Shown here piece by piece: positions 41,632 to 49,821 of a stretch of DNA of 52,165 nt. A program made the position numbers and the translations under genes. The first letter of the stretch is position 1, and every line of letters begins with the position of its first letter. The notes below the pieces were generated by a model, which saw nothing but the letters and a program-made list of their open reading frames with translations, made no database searches and was not told the origin of the DNA. Origin of the DNA: JBOFOR01 sp051659545 (lineage in GTDB: Bacteria; Bacillota; Clostridia; Peptostreptococcales; Peptostreptococcaceae); NCBI RefSeq assembly GCF_051659545.1, contig NZ_JBOFOR010000025.1:1-52165 (forward strand), written 5' to 3'.

Positions 41632-42980
41632 TGATAAAAGAAATAAGTACTAAGCTAAATTCGTTTGAAATTTTTACAATATTTAAAGATGAAAATAATA
41701 GCTTTATATTAGATAGTGCTATGAATCCTGAAAAATTAGGAAGATATTCTTTTATAGGAAGTAATCCTTTCAAAGTATTAAAATATAAAAATACAAAAGA
41801 AAACCCTCTAGATGATTTAAAAGAAGAATTAAATAAGTATAAAGTAGAAAATAATACTCACTTACCATTTGTAGGTGGAGCTGTAGGGTATTTATCATAT
41901 GATTTAGGCAACTACATAGAAGAATTACCTAGGTGTGCTAAAGATGATACAAATGTATATGATTTATACTTTGGTTTATATAACCATGCAATAGTAATAG
42001 ATCATTTAGAAGAAAAAACATATATAACTACACCAAACTTAAATATTGAAGAAGAAGAAAAAGTAATTGCTCAAATAGAAGAAAAAATAAAGCAAGCAGA
42101 AAAGAATGGTATCGATTCTGTTTGCTATGAAGAAAAAGATGTTGAACCTATGAAATTAAGCTCTAACTTTACTAAAAAAAGCTTTGAGGATGCTGTAAGA
42201 AAGGTTCAAGATTATATCAGACAAGGAGATATCTATCAAGCGAATTTAACTCAAAGATTTAGTGGTAAGACTAATTTATCAACTTATGAATTGTATAGAG
42301 ACTTAAGAAGATTTAGCCCAGCTCCATTTGGTGCATTGCTAAACTTTGAGCATAGTGAAATATTATCAAATTCACCTGAAAGATTTATAAAATGTATAGA
42401 TAAAAGAGTAGAAACAAGACCAATAAAAGGAACTAGACCTAGAGGTAAAAATAAAGAAGAAGATTTAAAACTTCAAGAAGAATTAAGAAATAGTGAAAAA
42501 GATAGAGCAGAGCTACTTATGATAGTAGACTTAGAAAGAAATGATATTGGTAGAGTATCCCAAATCGGAACTGTAAAGGTACCTGAACTATTTGTAATAG
42601 AGCCATATGCAAATGTAAACCACCTAGTAGCTGCGGTAGAAGGTAAACTTCAAGAAGATAAGGATTGTGTAGATGTAATTAAGGCTACATTCCCAGGTGG
42701 ATCTATAACAGGTGCTCCTAAGATAAGATCTATGGAAATAATAGATGAACTAGAGCCAACACAAAGAAACGTATATACTGGTTCTATAGGTTATATAGGG
42801 TTTAATGGTGATATGGATTTAAATATAGCGATAAGAACTATAGTAAAACAAAATGAAAATATATACTTCCAAGTTGGTGGAGGTATGACATGGGACTCTA
42901 AGCCAGAAGATGAATACCAAGAAACCTTAGATAAAGCAAAGTCTATTATGAGGACTCTAAGGGGTTACTATGAGGAATAA
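41631..42980 (+). CDS. pabB: Aminodeoxychorismate synthase component I
   Basis: The 449-residue chorismate-binding enzyme makes 4-amino-4-deoxychorismate from chorismate and ammonia. It has PIKGT (in RPIKGTRPRG), the lysine-bearing version of the motif that marks PabB; anthranilate synthase TrpE has PIAGT. It also has PGGSITGAPKIRSMEIIDELE and the DLERNDIGRV stretch. The N-terminal TrpE-like domain is shorter than in long PabB forms. It overlaps pabC by 11 bases. Confidence 0.95.
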   Translation: MIKEISTKLNSFEIFTIFKDENNSFILDSAMNPEKLGRYSFIGSNPFKVLKYKNTKENPLDDLKEELNKYKVENNTHLPFVGGAVGYLSYDLGNYIEELPRCAKDDTNVYDLYFGLYNHAIVIDHLEEKTYITTPNLNIEEEEKVIAQIEEKIKQAEKNGIDSVCYEEKDVEPMKLSSNFTKKSFEDAVRKVQDYIRQGDIYQANLTQRFSGKTNLSTYELYRDLRRFSPAPFGALLNFEHSEILSNSPERFIKCIDKRVETRPIKGTRPRGKNKEEDLKLQEELRNSEKDRAELLMIVDLERNDIGRVSQIGTVKVPELFVIEPYANVNHLVAAVEGKLQEDKDCVDVIKATFPGGSITGAPKIRSMEIIDELEPTQRNVYTGSIGYIGFNGDMDLNIAIRTIVKQNENIYFQVGGGMTWDSKPEDEYQETLDKAKSIMRTLRGYYEE

Positions 42981-43713
42981 TATATCTTTCAATAGTACTC
43001 TTAGCAAATTTGGAATAGGATTATTTGAAACTATAAAAGTAAAAGATTGTCCTGTTAACTTAGAATTTCATATGGATAGATTATTTAACTCTATAAAATC
43101 ATTAGAGTTGGAGATAAATTTAGAAAAGTCAATTTTAGAGCAGGAGATTTTAGAATACATAAAAATCAATGAATGCTACAATAAAGCCTTAAGAGTAACC
43201 GTATTTGATGAAGGGTATAATATATCTAGTAGATATATTCCATATAATGACAAAGACTATGTAGAAGGCTTTAAAATAGATATTTCACCTATTAGAAGAG
43301 GTGAAAGTATACTTTATAGACACAAGACAACAAATTACTTTGAAAATATATACACAAAAAATTACGCAAATTCTAAGGGATTTAATGATGGGCTATTTTT
43401 AAATACAGAGGGTATAGTATTAGAATGTTCTATGAGTAATATATTTTTTATAAAAGAGAATATAGTATTTACCCCAAGTAGTAAATTACCTATATTAAAT
43501 GGTACGAAAAAAAAGAGGATTTTGGAGGTTTGTGAAGAATTAAACATAATATTGATAGAAGATGAAATTAATATAAATGAAATTGAAAGGTTTGATTTTG
43601 CTTTTGTAAGCAATAGTCTAATGGAAGTTATGAAGGTTGTAAAAATAGGTGAAATAGATTATGATAATAAAAATCAAATTTTTGAGAAAATAGTAGAGGC
43701 TTTAAATAAGTAA
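42970..43713 (+). CDS. pabC: Aminodeoxychorismate lyase
   Basis: The 247-residue fold-type IV PLP enzyme splits aminodeoxychorismate into p-aminobenzoate and pyruvate. The PLP lysine is in RHKTTNYFEN, and LECSMSNIFF is the usual phosphate-binding stretch of this class. The LFETIKVKD segment near the N-terminus is typical. It has no other aminotransferase partner, and its place after pabB supports the lyase. The start overlaps pabB; the local site is AAGGGG. Confidence 0.9.
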   Translation: MRNNISFNSTLSKFGIGLFETIKVKDCPVNLEFHMDRLFNSIKSLELEINLEKSILEQEILEYIKINECYNKALRVTVFDEGYNISSRYIPYNDKDYVEGFKIDISPIRRGESILYRHKTTNYFENIYTKNYANSKGFNDGLFLNTEGIVLECSMSNIFFIKENIVFTPSSKLPILNGTKKKRILEVCEELNIILIEDEININEIERFDFAFVSNSLMEVMKVVKIGEIDYDNKNQIFEKIVEALNK

Positions 43714-43734
43714 AACTATTTAGTGGAGAAACTT

Positions 43735-44409
43735 ATGACAAATAGTATTTTTGAAATCTACACAAAAGAGATAAATAATATTATAAAAGATAATAAGGTT
43801 ACTGAAGTGTTTTTAGTAGGTTCTTCGAAAAATAAAGAATTAACTCATAATAAATTAGATATAAATGATATTGATATATTTGTATTTAGAGCTTATGGTG
43901 AAAAGCAAGAGAGAATTATAAAAACTGTCAATAAAATAGATTTTGACATAAATTATTTCTCGACTAATGGTGTAGATAGCTTTATAAAAAATAAAGAATA
44001 TTTCTTTTTAAAAGAAATGAAAGATCCTAAAATTATATATGACAAAAATAATAAAGCACAAAATATAATAGACTTATGTAAAAAAAAATATATTGAAGGA
44101 CCAAAGAAACTTTCAAGCGAAGAAAAAGAGGGCCTTAAACTAGAAATTTTCTCTAAAATAGAAAGCTTACAATATAAGGTAAAATATAGTCAGTTTGAAT
44201 TTACATTTTTAACGAATATATGCTTAAAAGACATTATAATAGTATATTTTAGAGTAAATAATAAATGGATTCCAAAAGATAAAAAACTTTTGAAAACATT
44301 AGAAAATGAAGATAAATATCTGTTTGAACTAATAAAAAGAATTGATGGATATTATCAACATGAAGAATTACTAAATGTGTACAAGTATATTTTTAAAATA
44401 AAACACTAA
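43735..44409 (+). CDS. Nucleotidyltransferase-fold protein within the folate operon
   Basis: The 224-residue protein matches the minimal nucleotidyltransferase (Pol-beta superfamily) core: VFLVGSS with Gly29-Ser30, the carboxylate pair Asp45/Asp47 in NDIDIFVF, and a third acidic position in KIDFDINYF (Asp69/Asp71). The C-terminal half is helical and lysine-rich. Nothing shows the substrate. It sits between pabC and folE with 21 and 17 base gaps, so it is co-transcribed with folate synthesis. I chose ATG 43735 with a GTGGAG site; the GTG 43723 overlaps that site. It is not a known step of the pathway. Confidence 0.7.
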   Translation: MTNSIFEIYTKEINNIIKDNKVTEVFLVGSSKNKELTHNKLDINDIDIFVFRAYGEKQERIIKTVNKIDFDINYFSTNGVDSFIKNKEYFFLKEMKDPKIIYDKNNKAQNIIDLCKKKYIEGPKKLSSEEKEGLKLEIFSKIESLQYKVKYSQFEFTFLTNICLKDIIIVYFRVNNKWIPKDKKLLKTLENEDKYLFELIKRIDGYYQHEELLNVYKYIFKIKH

Positions 44410-44426
44410 TCAAGGGGGTTAGGAAA

Positions 44427-45011
44427 ATGAGTAATAAAATGAGTAATGTAGATAAAGAAAAAATAAAAAGAGCAGTCAGAGACATATTAGAGGCTATTGG
44501 AGAAAATCCTGACAGAGAAGGATTATTAGATACTCCAGATAGAGTAGCAAGAATGTATGAAGAAATATTTTCAGGGCTTCATGAAGATCCAAAAAAGCAT
44601 TTAAAGGTAATTTTTCAAGATGAAAGCCATGAAGAGCTAGTTTTAGTTAGAGATATACCTTTCTACTCTTGTTGTGAACACCATATAGTTCCTTTCTTTG
44701 GAAAAGCGCATATAGCATATATACCTAAAGATGGAAAATTAACTGGTTTATCAAAACTAGCTAGAGTTGTAGAAACATTTGCCAAAAGACCACAGTTACA
44801 AGAAAGAATAACTAAAGGTGTTGCAGATATAATAATGGAAGAATTACAACCATATGGAGTTATAGTTGTAGTAGAAGCTGAACATATGTGTATGACTATG
44901 AGAGGCGTTAAAAAGGCAGGTTCAAAAACTACAACATCAGCAGTTAGAGGTATATTTGAAAGAGATATAGCAGCAAGAGCTGAGGCAATGAGTTTAATTA
45001 CTATGAAATAA
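44427..45011 (+). CDS. folE: GTP cyclohydrolase I
   Basis: The 194-residue enzyme converts GTP to 7,8-dihydroneopterin triphosphate, the first pterin step. It has the zinc-site region SCCEHHIVPFFGKAHIAYIP, the second cysteine in EAEHMCMTMRG, and KKAGSKTTTSAVRG near the C-terminus. The N-terminal extension is short. The start is behind AAGGGGG. Fifth gene of the operon. Confidence 0.97.
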   Translation: MSNKMSNVDKEKIKRAVRDILEAIGENPDREGLLDTPDRVARMYEEIFSGLHEDPKKHLKVIFQDESHEELVLVRDIPFYSCCEHHIVPFFGKAHIAYIPKDGKLTGLSKLARVVETFAKRPQLQERITKGVADIIMEELQPYGVIVVVEAEHMCMTMRGVKKAGSKTTTSAVRGIFERDIAARAEAMSLITMK

Positions 45012-45031
45012 TAATCTAGGAGAATAGCAAT

Positions 45032-45823
45032 ATGTTTGATTATGGGAAAAAAACTTATATAATGGGGATATTAAATCTTACTCCAGATAGTTTTTCCGAT
45101 GGAGGAGATTTTAGTAATATAGATATAGCTGTAAATCATGCAAAAGAAATGATAAAAGAAGGTGCAGATATAATTGACTTAGGTGGAGAATCAACAAGAC
45201 CAGGTCATAAATATGTAGATGCAAATGAAGAATTAAAGAGAATTATTCCTGTGATAAAAAAATTAAAAGAAGAAATTAATGTACCTATATCAGTTGATAC
45301 TTATAAAGCTGATGTTGCAAAGGCAGCATTAGATTTAGGTGTTGAAATGATAAATGATGTATGGGGACTTAGAAAAGATGAAAATATGGCTAAAGTAATA
45401 GCTAAATATGATGCTCATGTATGTATAATGCATAATCAAGATGGAACTGATTATGATAAAGATATAATGGAATCTATGAAAGAATTTTTACAAGAAAGTA
45501 TAGACATAGGAATAAAGTGTGGCATAGACAAAAATAAAATAGTAGTTGACCCAGGAATTGGATTTGGAAAAACTTTTGAACAGAATATAGAAGTTTTAAA
45601 TAGACTTCATGAACTAAAAGAGCTAGGATATCCAATACTTCTTGGCACGTCAAGAAAATCAGTAATAGGTCATGTACTAGACGTAGAACCTAAGGAAAGA
45701 GTAGAAGGAACAATAGCTACAACAGTTCTAGGAATTAGAGATGGAATAGATATAGTAAGAGTACATGACGTAAAAGAAAATATAAGAGCAGCTAAAATGA
45801 CGGATGCAATATATAGAAGATAG
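45032..45823 (+). CDS. folP: Dihydropteroate synthase
   Basis: The 263-residue TIM-barrel enzyme condenses hydroxymethyl-dihydropterin diphosphate with p-aminobenzoate. Family motifs are GILNLTPDSFSDGG, LGGESTRPG, SVDTYKADV, VDPGIGFGKT and GTSRKSVIG. This is the sulfonamide target, and no obvious loop insertion is seen. The gap to folB is ten bases. The start follows TAGGAG. Confidence 0.97.
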   Translation: MFDYGKKTYIMGILNLTPDSFSDGGDFSNIDIAVNHAKEMIKEGADIIDLGGESTRPGHKYVDANEELKRIIPVIKKLKEEINVPISVDTYKADVAKAALDLGVEMINDVWGLRKDENMAKVIAKYDAHVCIMHNQDGTDYDKDIMESMKEFLQESIDIGIKCGIDKNKIVVDPGIGFGKTFEQNIEVLNRLHELKELGYPILLGTSRKSVIGHVLDVEPKERVEGTIATTVLGIRDGIDIVRVHDVKENIRAAKMTDAIYRR

Positions 45824-45833
45824 AGGTATACGT

Positions 45834-46199
45834 ATGGATAAAATATTAATGCAAAATCTTGGATTTTATGCTTATCATGGACTTTTAAAAGAAGAAAGTG
45901 TATTAGGTCAAAAATTCTTTTTAGATATAGAATTAGATGTAAACACAAAGGAAGCAGGATTAAGTGATGATATGACTAAATCTGTTAGCTATGCAGATGT
46001 TTATGAAGTTGTAAAAGATATTGTGATAAATGGAAGATTTAATTTATTAGAAGCTCTAGCTGAAAATATTGCAATAGAAGTATTTGCAATATTTGATTTA
46101 GTAAAGGGTATAATGATAAGAATAAAAAAACCGGAAGCTCCAGTTAATGGAATCTATGACTATTTTGGAGTTGAGATAAGGAGAAGTAGAGATGAATAA
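45834..46199 (+). CDS. folB: Dihydroneopterin aldolase
   Basis: The 121-residue enzyme splits dihydroneopterin to 6-hydroxymethyl-dihydropterin. The opening KILMQNLGFYAYHGLLKEE, the active-site ALAENIAIE and PEAPVNG are typical of FolB. I chose ATG 45834 behind AGAGGT; the frame open from 45804 overlaps folP and adds ten unrelated residues. It overlaps folK by eight bases. Confidence 0.95.
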   Translation: MDKILMQNLGFYAYHGLLKEESVLGQKFFLDIELDVNTKEAGLSDDMTKSVSYADVYEVVKDIVINGRFNLLEALAENIAIEVFAIFDLVKGIMIRIKKPEAPVNGIYDYFGVEIRRSRDE

Positions 46200-46689
46200 A
46201 GCTTACTTAGGCCTTGGTACTAATATGGGAGATAGAGTAGAATATCTAAGCGCTGCTTGTAGTATATTATCAGAAAGTACAGATGTAAATATAACTAAAA
46301 AATCTAAAATATATGAAACAAAAGCTTGGGGATATACTGATCAACCTGACTTTTTAAATATGTGTTTAGAAGTAGAAACAGAGTTAAATGAATATGGTCT
46401 ACTAGAAATATGTGAAAAAGTAGAACAAAGATTAAATAGAGAAAGAATCATAAGATGGGGCCCTAGAACTATAGATGTTGATATATTATTTTTTAATGAT
46501 ATAATATTAGACGATGAAAAACTATCAATCCCTCATCCTAGAATAAGTGAAAGAGCATTTGTACTAATACCTCTTATAGACTTAAATACAAATCTTGTTA
46601 TTAAGGGTAAAACTATAGATGTATATTTAAATTCACTAACATTAGAAGAAAGAGGACAAGTAAAGGAGTATATAGGTGATGAAAAATAA
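46192..46689 (+). CDS. folK: 2-amino-4-hydroxy-6-hydroxymethyldihydropteridine diphosphokinase
   Basis: The 165-residue kinase makes the diphosphate substrate of FolP. It has GLGTNMGDR at the N-terminus, TKAWGYTDQPDFLNMC, RWGPRTIDVDILFF with the two metal aspartates, and PHPRISERAFVLIPL. It is monofunctional (not fused to FolB or FolP). It overlaps folB upstream and the DAHP synthase gene downstream. Confidence 0.97.
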   Translation: MNKAYLGLGTNMGDRVEYLSAACSILSESTDVNITKKSKIYETKAWGYTDQPDFLNMCLEVETELNEYGLLEICEKVEQRLNRERIIRWGPRTIDVDILFFNDIILDDEKLSIPHPRISERAFVLIPLIDLNTNLVIKGKTIDVYLNSLTLEERGQVKEYIGDEK

Positions 46690-47461
46690 CCTATTTAATA
46701 AAAACTTAAAGTTTGAGATACTAGCTAATAATGATGAAAAAATAATAGTAAAACAAGATAAAATTATTATGGCAGGACCTTGTGCTATAGAAAGTTATGA
46801 ACAATTACTACAAACTGCAAAGTTTGTAAAAAGTAAAGGTGCAAACATGTTAAGAGGTGGAGCATATAAACCTAGAACATCTCCAAACACATTTCAAGGA
46901 CTAAAAGAAGAAGGTCTTGAAATTTTAAAAGCTGTAAAAAAAGAAACAGGACTTTCTGTTATAACAGAGCTAATGGATGCAAGAGAATTAGATAAGCTAT
47001 ATGAAGTAGCAGATGTAATTCAAATAGGTTCTAGAAATATGCAAAACTTTACTTTATTAACAGAGGTAGGGAAACAAGATAAACCTGTAATGTTAAAAAG
47101 AGGTTTATGTGCAAGTATAAGTGAATGGATAGGTGCGGCAGAGTATATAGCGGTAGAAGGAAATGATAAAATTATAATGTGTGAAAGAGGTATAAGAACT
47201 TACAATGATTATACTAGAAATACATTAGATTTAGCAGCGGTACCAATTATACAAAAGGAAACAGGACTTCCTGTTGTAGTAGATCCATCTCATGCTACAG
47301 GTGTAAGATATTTAGTGAAACCAATGTCTATAGCTTCGCTTGCAGTAGGAGCGGATGGAATAATGGTAGAGGTTCATCCAGATCCAGTAAATGCACTGTC
47401 TGACGGAATGCAATCACTACACTTTGATGAATTTGAAGATTTAATGAATTCTATAAAATGA
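46679..47461 (+). CDS. aroF: 3-deoxy-7-phosphoheptulonate (DAHP) synthase, type I-beta
   Basis: The 260-residue enzyme condenses phosphoenolpyruvate and erythrose 4-phosphate, the first shikimate step. It has MAGPCAIESYEQL, LRGGAYKPRTSPNTFQGL, PVMLKRG, and HATGVRYL with the metal histidine. It lacks the N-terminal ferredoxin-like or chorismate mutase domain used for feedback control in long forms. As the last gene of a folate operon it would feed chorismate to PabAB. ATG 46679 has AAAGGAG upstream; GTG 46676 is an alternative. Confidence 0.93.
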   Translation: MKNNLFNKNLKFEILANNDEKIIVKQDKIIMAGPCAIESYEQLLQTAKFVKSKGANMLRGGAYKPRTSPNTFQGLKEEGLEILKAVKKETGLSVITELMDARELDKLYEVADVIQIGSRNMQNFTLLTEVGKQDKPVMLKRGLCASISEWIGAAEYIAVEGNDKIIMCERGIRTYNDYTRNTLDLAAVPIIQKETGLPVVVDPSHATGVRYLVKPMSIASLAVGADGIMVEVHPDPVNALSDGMQSLHFDEFEDLMNSIK

Positions 47462-47463
47462 TT

Positions 47464-47490
47464 AAAAAAGAGGCAAAATGCCTCTTTTTT
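47464..47490 (+). terminator. Terminator of the folate operon
   Basis: AAAAAAGAGGCA and TGCCTCTTTTTT form a perfect 12-base stem with loop AAA and end in a T-run. Confidence 0.93.
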
Positions 47491-47522
47491 ATGTTTTTTT
47501 ATGCTTGAAAATAAAAAAAATG

Positions 47523-47651
47523 TTGATAAATTATGGAATATAGCTATAATTATCAGTATATAGCATTATATTCATATATATAATAAAATTCGCATTAAAC
47601 CTTTAAGTAATCATCTCTGAAGAGTCTTCATAATTTATAGAAGGCTTTTTA
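47523..47651 (+). ncRNA. Candidate small RNA (promoter, about 95 bases, terminator)
   Basis: TTGATA (47523-47528) and TATAAT (47545-47550), 16 bases apart, form a good promoter. Transcription would start near 47557 and end at the hairpin GTCTTC-loop-GAAGGC (47624-47645) followed by five T. No open frame with a ribosome binding site lies between them, so a stable RNA of about 95 bases is plausible. An attenuated leader of dnaG is a less likely alternative, since dnaG lies 340 bases on with its own promoter. No known RNA family was recognised. Confidence 0.45.
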
Positions 47652-47900
47652 TATTTGTAAAAAATAAAAAGAAATTAAAGATTAAAAATTAAAAATTAAG
47701 AGTAATTATAATAAAAAAGGAAAGATTAAATTAATAAGAGAAATGAGTTTAAACTGAAATTATAAAGATATAATTAATTAAAATTAATACAAAAACAAAA
47801 AAGGTATTAAATATTAAAAAATATGTAAATACTCAAATGTATAATATAAATAAAAAACAAAAAGAAAAAAAATGAATTTTAAGAAGGATATTAAGAAAAA
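47652..47900. other. A-rich, C-poor spacer before the dnaG promoter
   Basis: The plus strand is almost free of C over roughly 240 bases and is rich in short tracts such as ATTAAAAATTAAAAATTAA. I see no gene, start codon with ribosome site or stable hairpin in it. Together with the small RNA candidate and two promoters it makes up the 531-base gap 47462-47992. Confidence 0.5.
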
Positions 47901-47925
47901 AAGTCGAATTATGTATAATGAATGT

Positions 47926-47953
47926 TTGACAAATTTATAATATAATGTAAAAT
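47926..47953 (+). promoter_or_regulatory. Promoter of dnaG-rpoD
   Basis: TTGACA (47926-47931) with TAAAAT (47948-47953) at 16 bases spacing, 40 bases before dnaG. Confidence 0.6.
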
Positions 47954-47992
47954 AAATATGTTAATACAAAAATTACACCAGAAGGTGATAAT

Positions 47993-49804
47993 ATGAATGA
48001 TATAAAAGATATAATTGAAGAAGTAAAAATTAGATGTGATATAGTTAGTACAATATCTCAGTACATAGGTGTAAAACCATCAGGAGGTAACTACAAGGCA
48101 TTATGCCCTTTTCACGGAGAAAAAACGCCATCTTTTTACATAAACACATCAAAACAAATTTATAAATGTTTTGGATGTGGAGAAGGTGGAGATGTTATAA
48201 ATTTTGTAATGAAAATGGAAAACTTAGACTTTATAGATGCAGTTAAGTTATTAGCCAGTAAATGTGGGGTAGAAATAAATACTAACGTAGATGAAAAAAC
48301 TAAGGAAAAGATAGAAAAATCAAAAAAATATCAAGACATACATGTAGAAGCTGCTAGATTTTATTTTTCAAATCTAGTAAAAGAAAGAAATCCAGGCTAT
48401 GAATATCTAAGAAAAAGAGGACTAGATGATAAAATAATAAAGAAATTTGGATTAGGATATTCTTTAAATTCCTGGAATGCACTTGTAGATTATTTATTAT
48501 CTAGGGGATACATAAAGAAAGACTTAATAGAGTGTGGATTATTTGGTTATAAAAAAGAGACTGATAAAATTTATGATAAATTTAGAAATAGGGTAATATT
48601 CCCTATATTTGATTATAGAGGAAATGTTATAGGATTTGGAGGAAGGGTACTAGATGATTCATTACCAAAATATTTAAACTCTCCAGATACTTTAATATTT
48701 AATAAAAGACAAAACCTATATGGATTAAATTTTGCAAGAAAAGAAATAAAAGATAGAACTATAGTGCTAGTTGAAGGTTACATGGATTTAATATCACTTT
48801 ATCAGTATGGAATAAAAAATGTCGTAGCAACCTTAGGAACAGCCTTGACAGATCAACAGGGGAACTTAATTAAAAGATATGCAGATACGGCGATTATATC
48901 ATATGATTCAGATGAAGCGGGAATTAAAGCAACTTTAAGAGCTATAGAGATACTAGCAAAATTAGACATAAATGTAAAAGTTTTAAACTTAAATAAATCT
49001 AAAGATCCAGATGAATTTATCAGAAAATACGGTTTATCAGAATATAAAAAAGCAATTGACAGTTCTTCACATTATATAAAGTATAAAATTGATATAATTA
49101 AGGAGAACTTCAATATAAATAATGATGAAGAAAAAATGAAATTTGCAAAAGAAGCAATTAAAGTTATTAAAGAAATAAAAAGTCCCGTAGAAATTGATTA
49201 TTATACTAAATATTTAAGTAACCAAATTGATATAAGCGTAGAATCCATAAAAAGAGAAATATATGGAAAAAATTATAATAAATACTTGAATAAAAAAGAA
49301 AATAATAATTATTTTAATAAAAAAGAAGGAAAGTCAATAGAAAAACCAAAAACCATTATTAATGGAGAAAAAATTGTAGAAGAAAATCTTATAAAAATAA
49401 TCCTAGAAGATAAAAAATTGAGAGATATAATACTATTAAAAATAGATGAATCAGATTTTTTATCAAATGATAGCAAATTAATTTTAAATTACATAATCAA
49501 AAATAAAGAATTGGACAAAATAACTATTGACAAAATGAAAAGTTTAAATATATCCGAAGAATATATAAAAGATTTGGAAAGTATATCTTTAGATAGCATG
49601 AACTTAGGTGATGTCAAAAATATAGATGAAATAATAAAAAATGTTAAGAAAAATACTCTTAATGAAAAAATCAATAGATTGTTAGAACAACAAAAAGAAA
49701 TTGAAGCCAACAAAAATACTAAGGACGCGAAAGAGGTAGATGGTAAGATTATGGAAATAGCTTTAAAAATAGTTGAACTAAGAAGACAATTACAAAGATT
49801 ATAA
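47993..49804 (+). CDS. dnaG: DNA primase
   Basis: The 603-residue primase makes RNA primers for replication. An N-terminal CHC2 zinc domain uses Cys38, His41, Cys59 and Cys62. The primase core includes the TOPRIM motif VLVEGYMDL and, after it, ISYDSDEAG with the metal acidic residues. A helical C-terminal part (about 440-600) should bind the DnaB helicase. Length and order are normal for Firmicutes. The start is behind GAAGGTG. rpoD follows after 17 bases, the classic macromolecular-synthesis operon (without rpsU). Confidence 0.97.
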   Translation: MNDIKDIIEEVKIRCDIVSTISQYIGVKPSGGNYKALCPFHGEKTPSFYINTSKQIYKCFGCGEGGDVINFVMKMENLDFIDAVKLLASKCGVEINTNVDEKTKEKIEKSKKYQDIHVEAARFYFSNLVKERNPGYEYLRKRGLDDKIIKKFGLGYSLNSWNALVDYLLSRGYIKKDLIECGLFGYKKETDKIYDKFRNRVIFPIFDYRGNVIGFGGRVLDDSLPKYLNSPDTLIFNKRQNLYGLNFARKEIKDRTIVLVEGYMDLISLYQYGIKNVVATLGTALTDQQGNLIKRYADTAIISYDSDEAGIKATLRAIEILAKLDINVKVLNLNKSKDPDEFIRKYGLSEYKKAIDSSSHYIKYKIDIIKENFNINNDEEKMKFAKEAIKVIKEIKSPVEIDYYTKYLSNQIDISVESIKREIYGKNYNKYLNKKENNNYFNKKEGKSIEKPKTIINGEKIVEENLIKIILEDKKLRDIILLKIDESDFLSNDSKLILNYIIKNKELDKITIDKMKSLNISEEYIKDLESISLDSMNLGDVKNIDEIIKNVKKNTLNEKINRLLEQQKEIEANKNTKDAKEVDGKIMEIALKIVELRRQLQRL

Positions 49805-49821
49805 GGAAAGGAGGTCTGAAT

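Noticed and set aside
47652..47900. Replication origin or plasmid-like origin
   Set aside because: Only base composition suggests it. No DnaA boxes, iterons or dnaA/dnaN genes are nearby.
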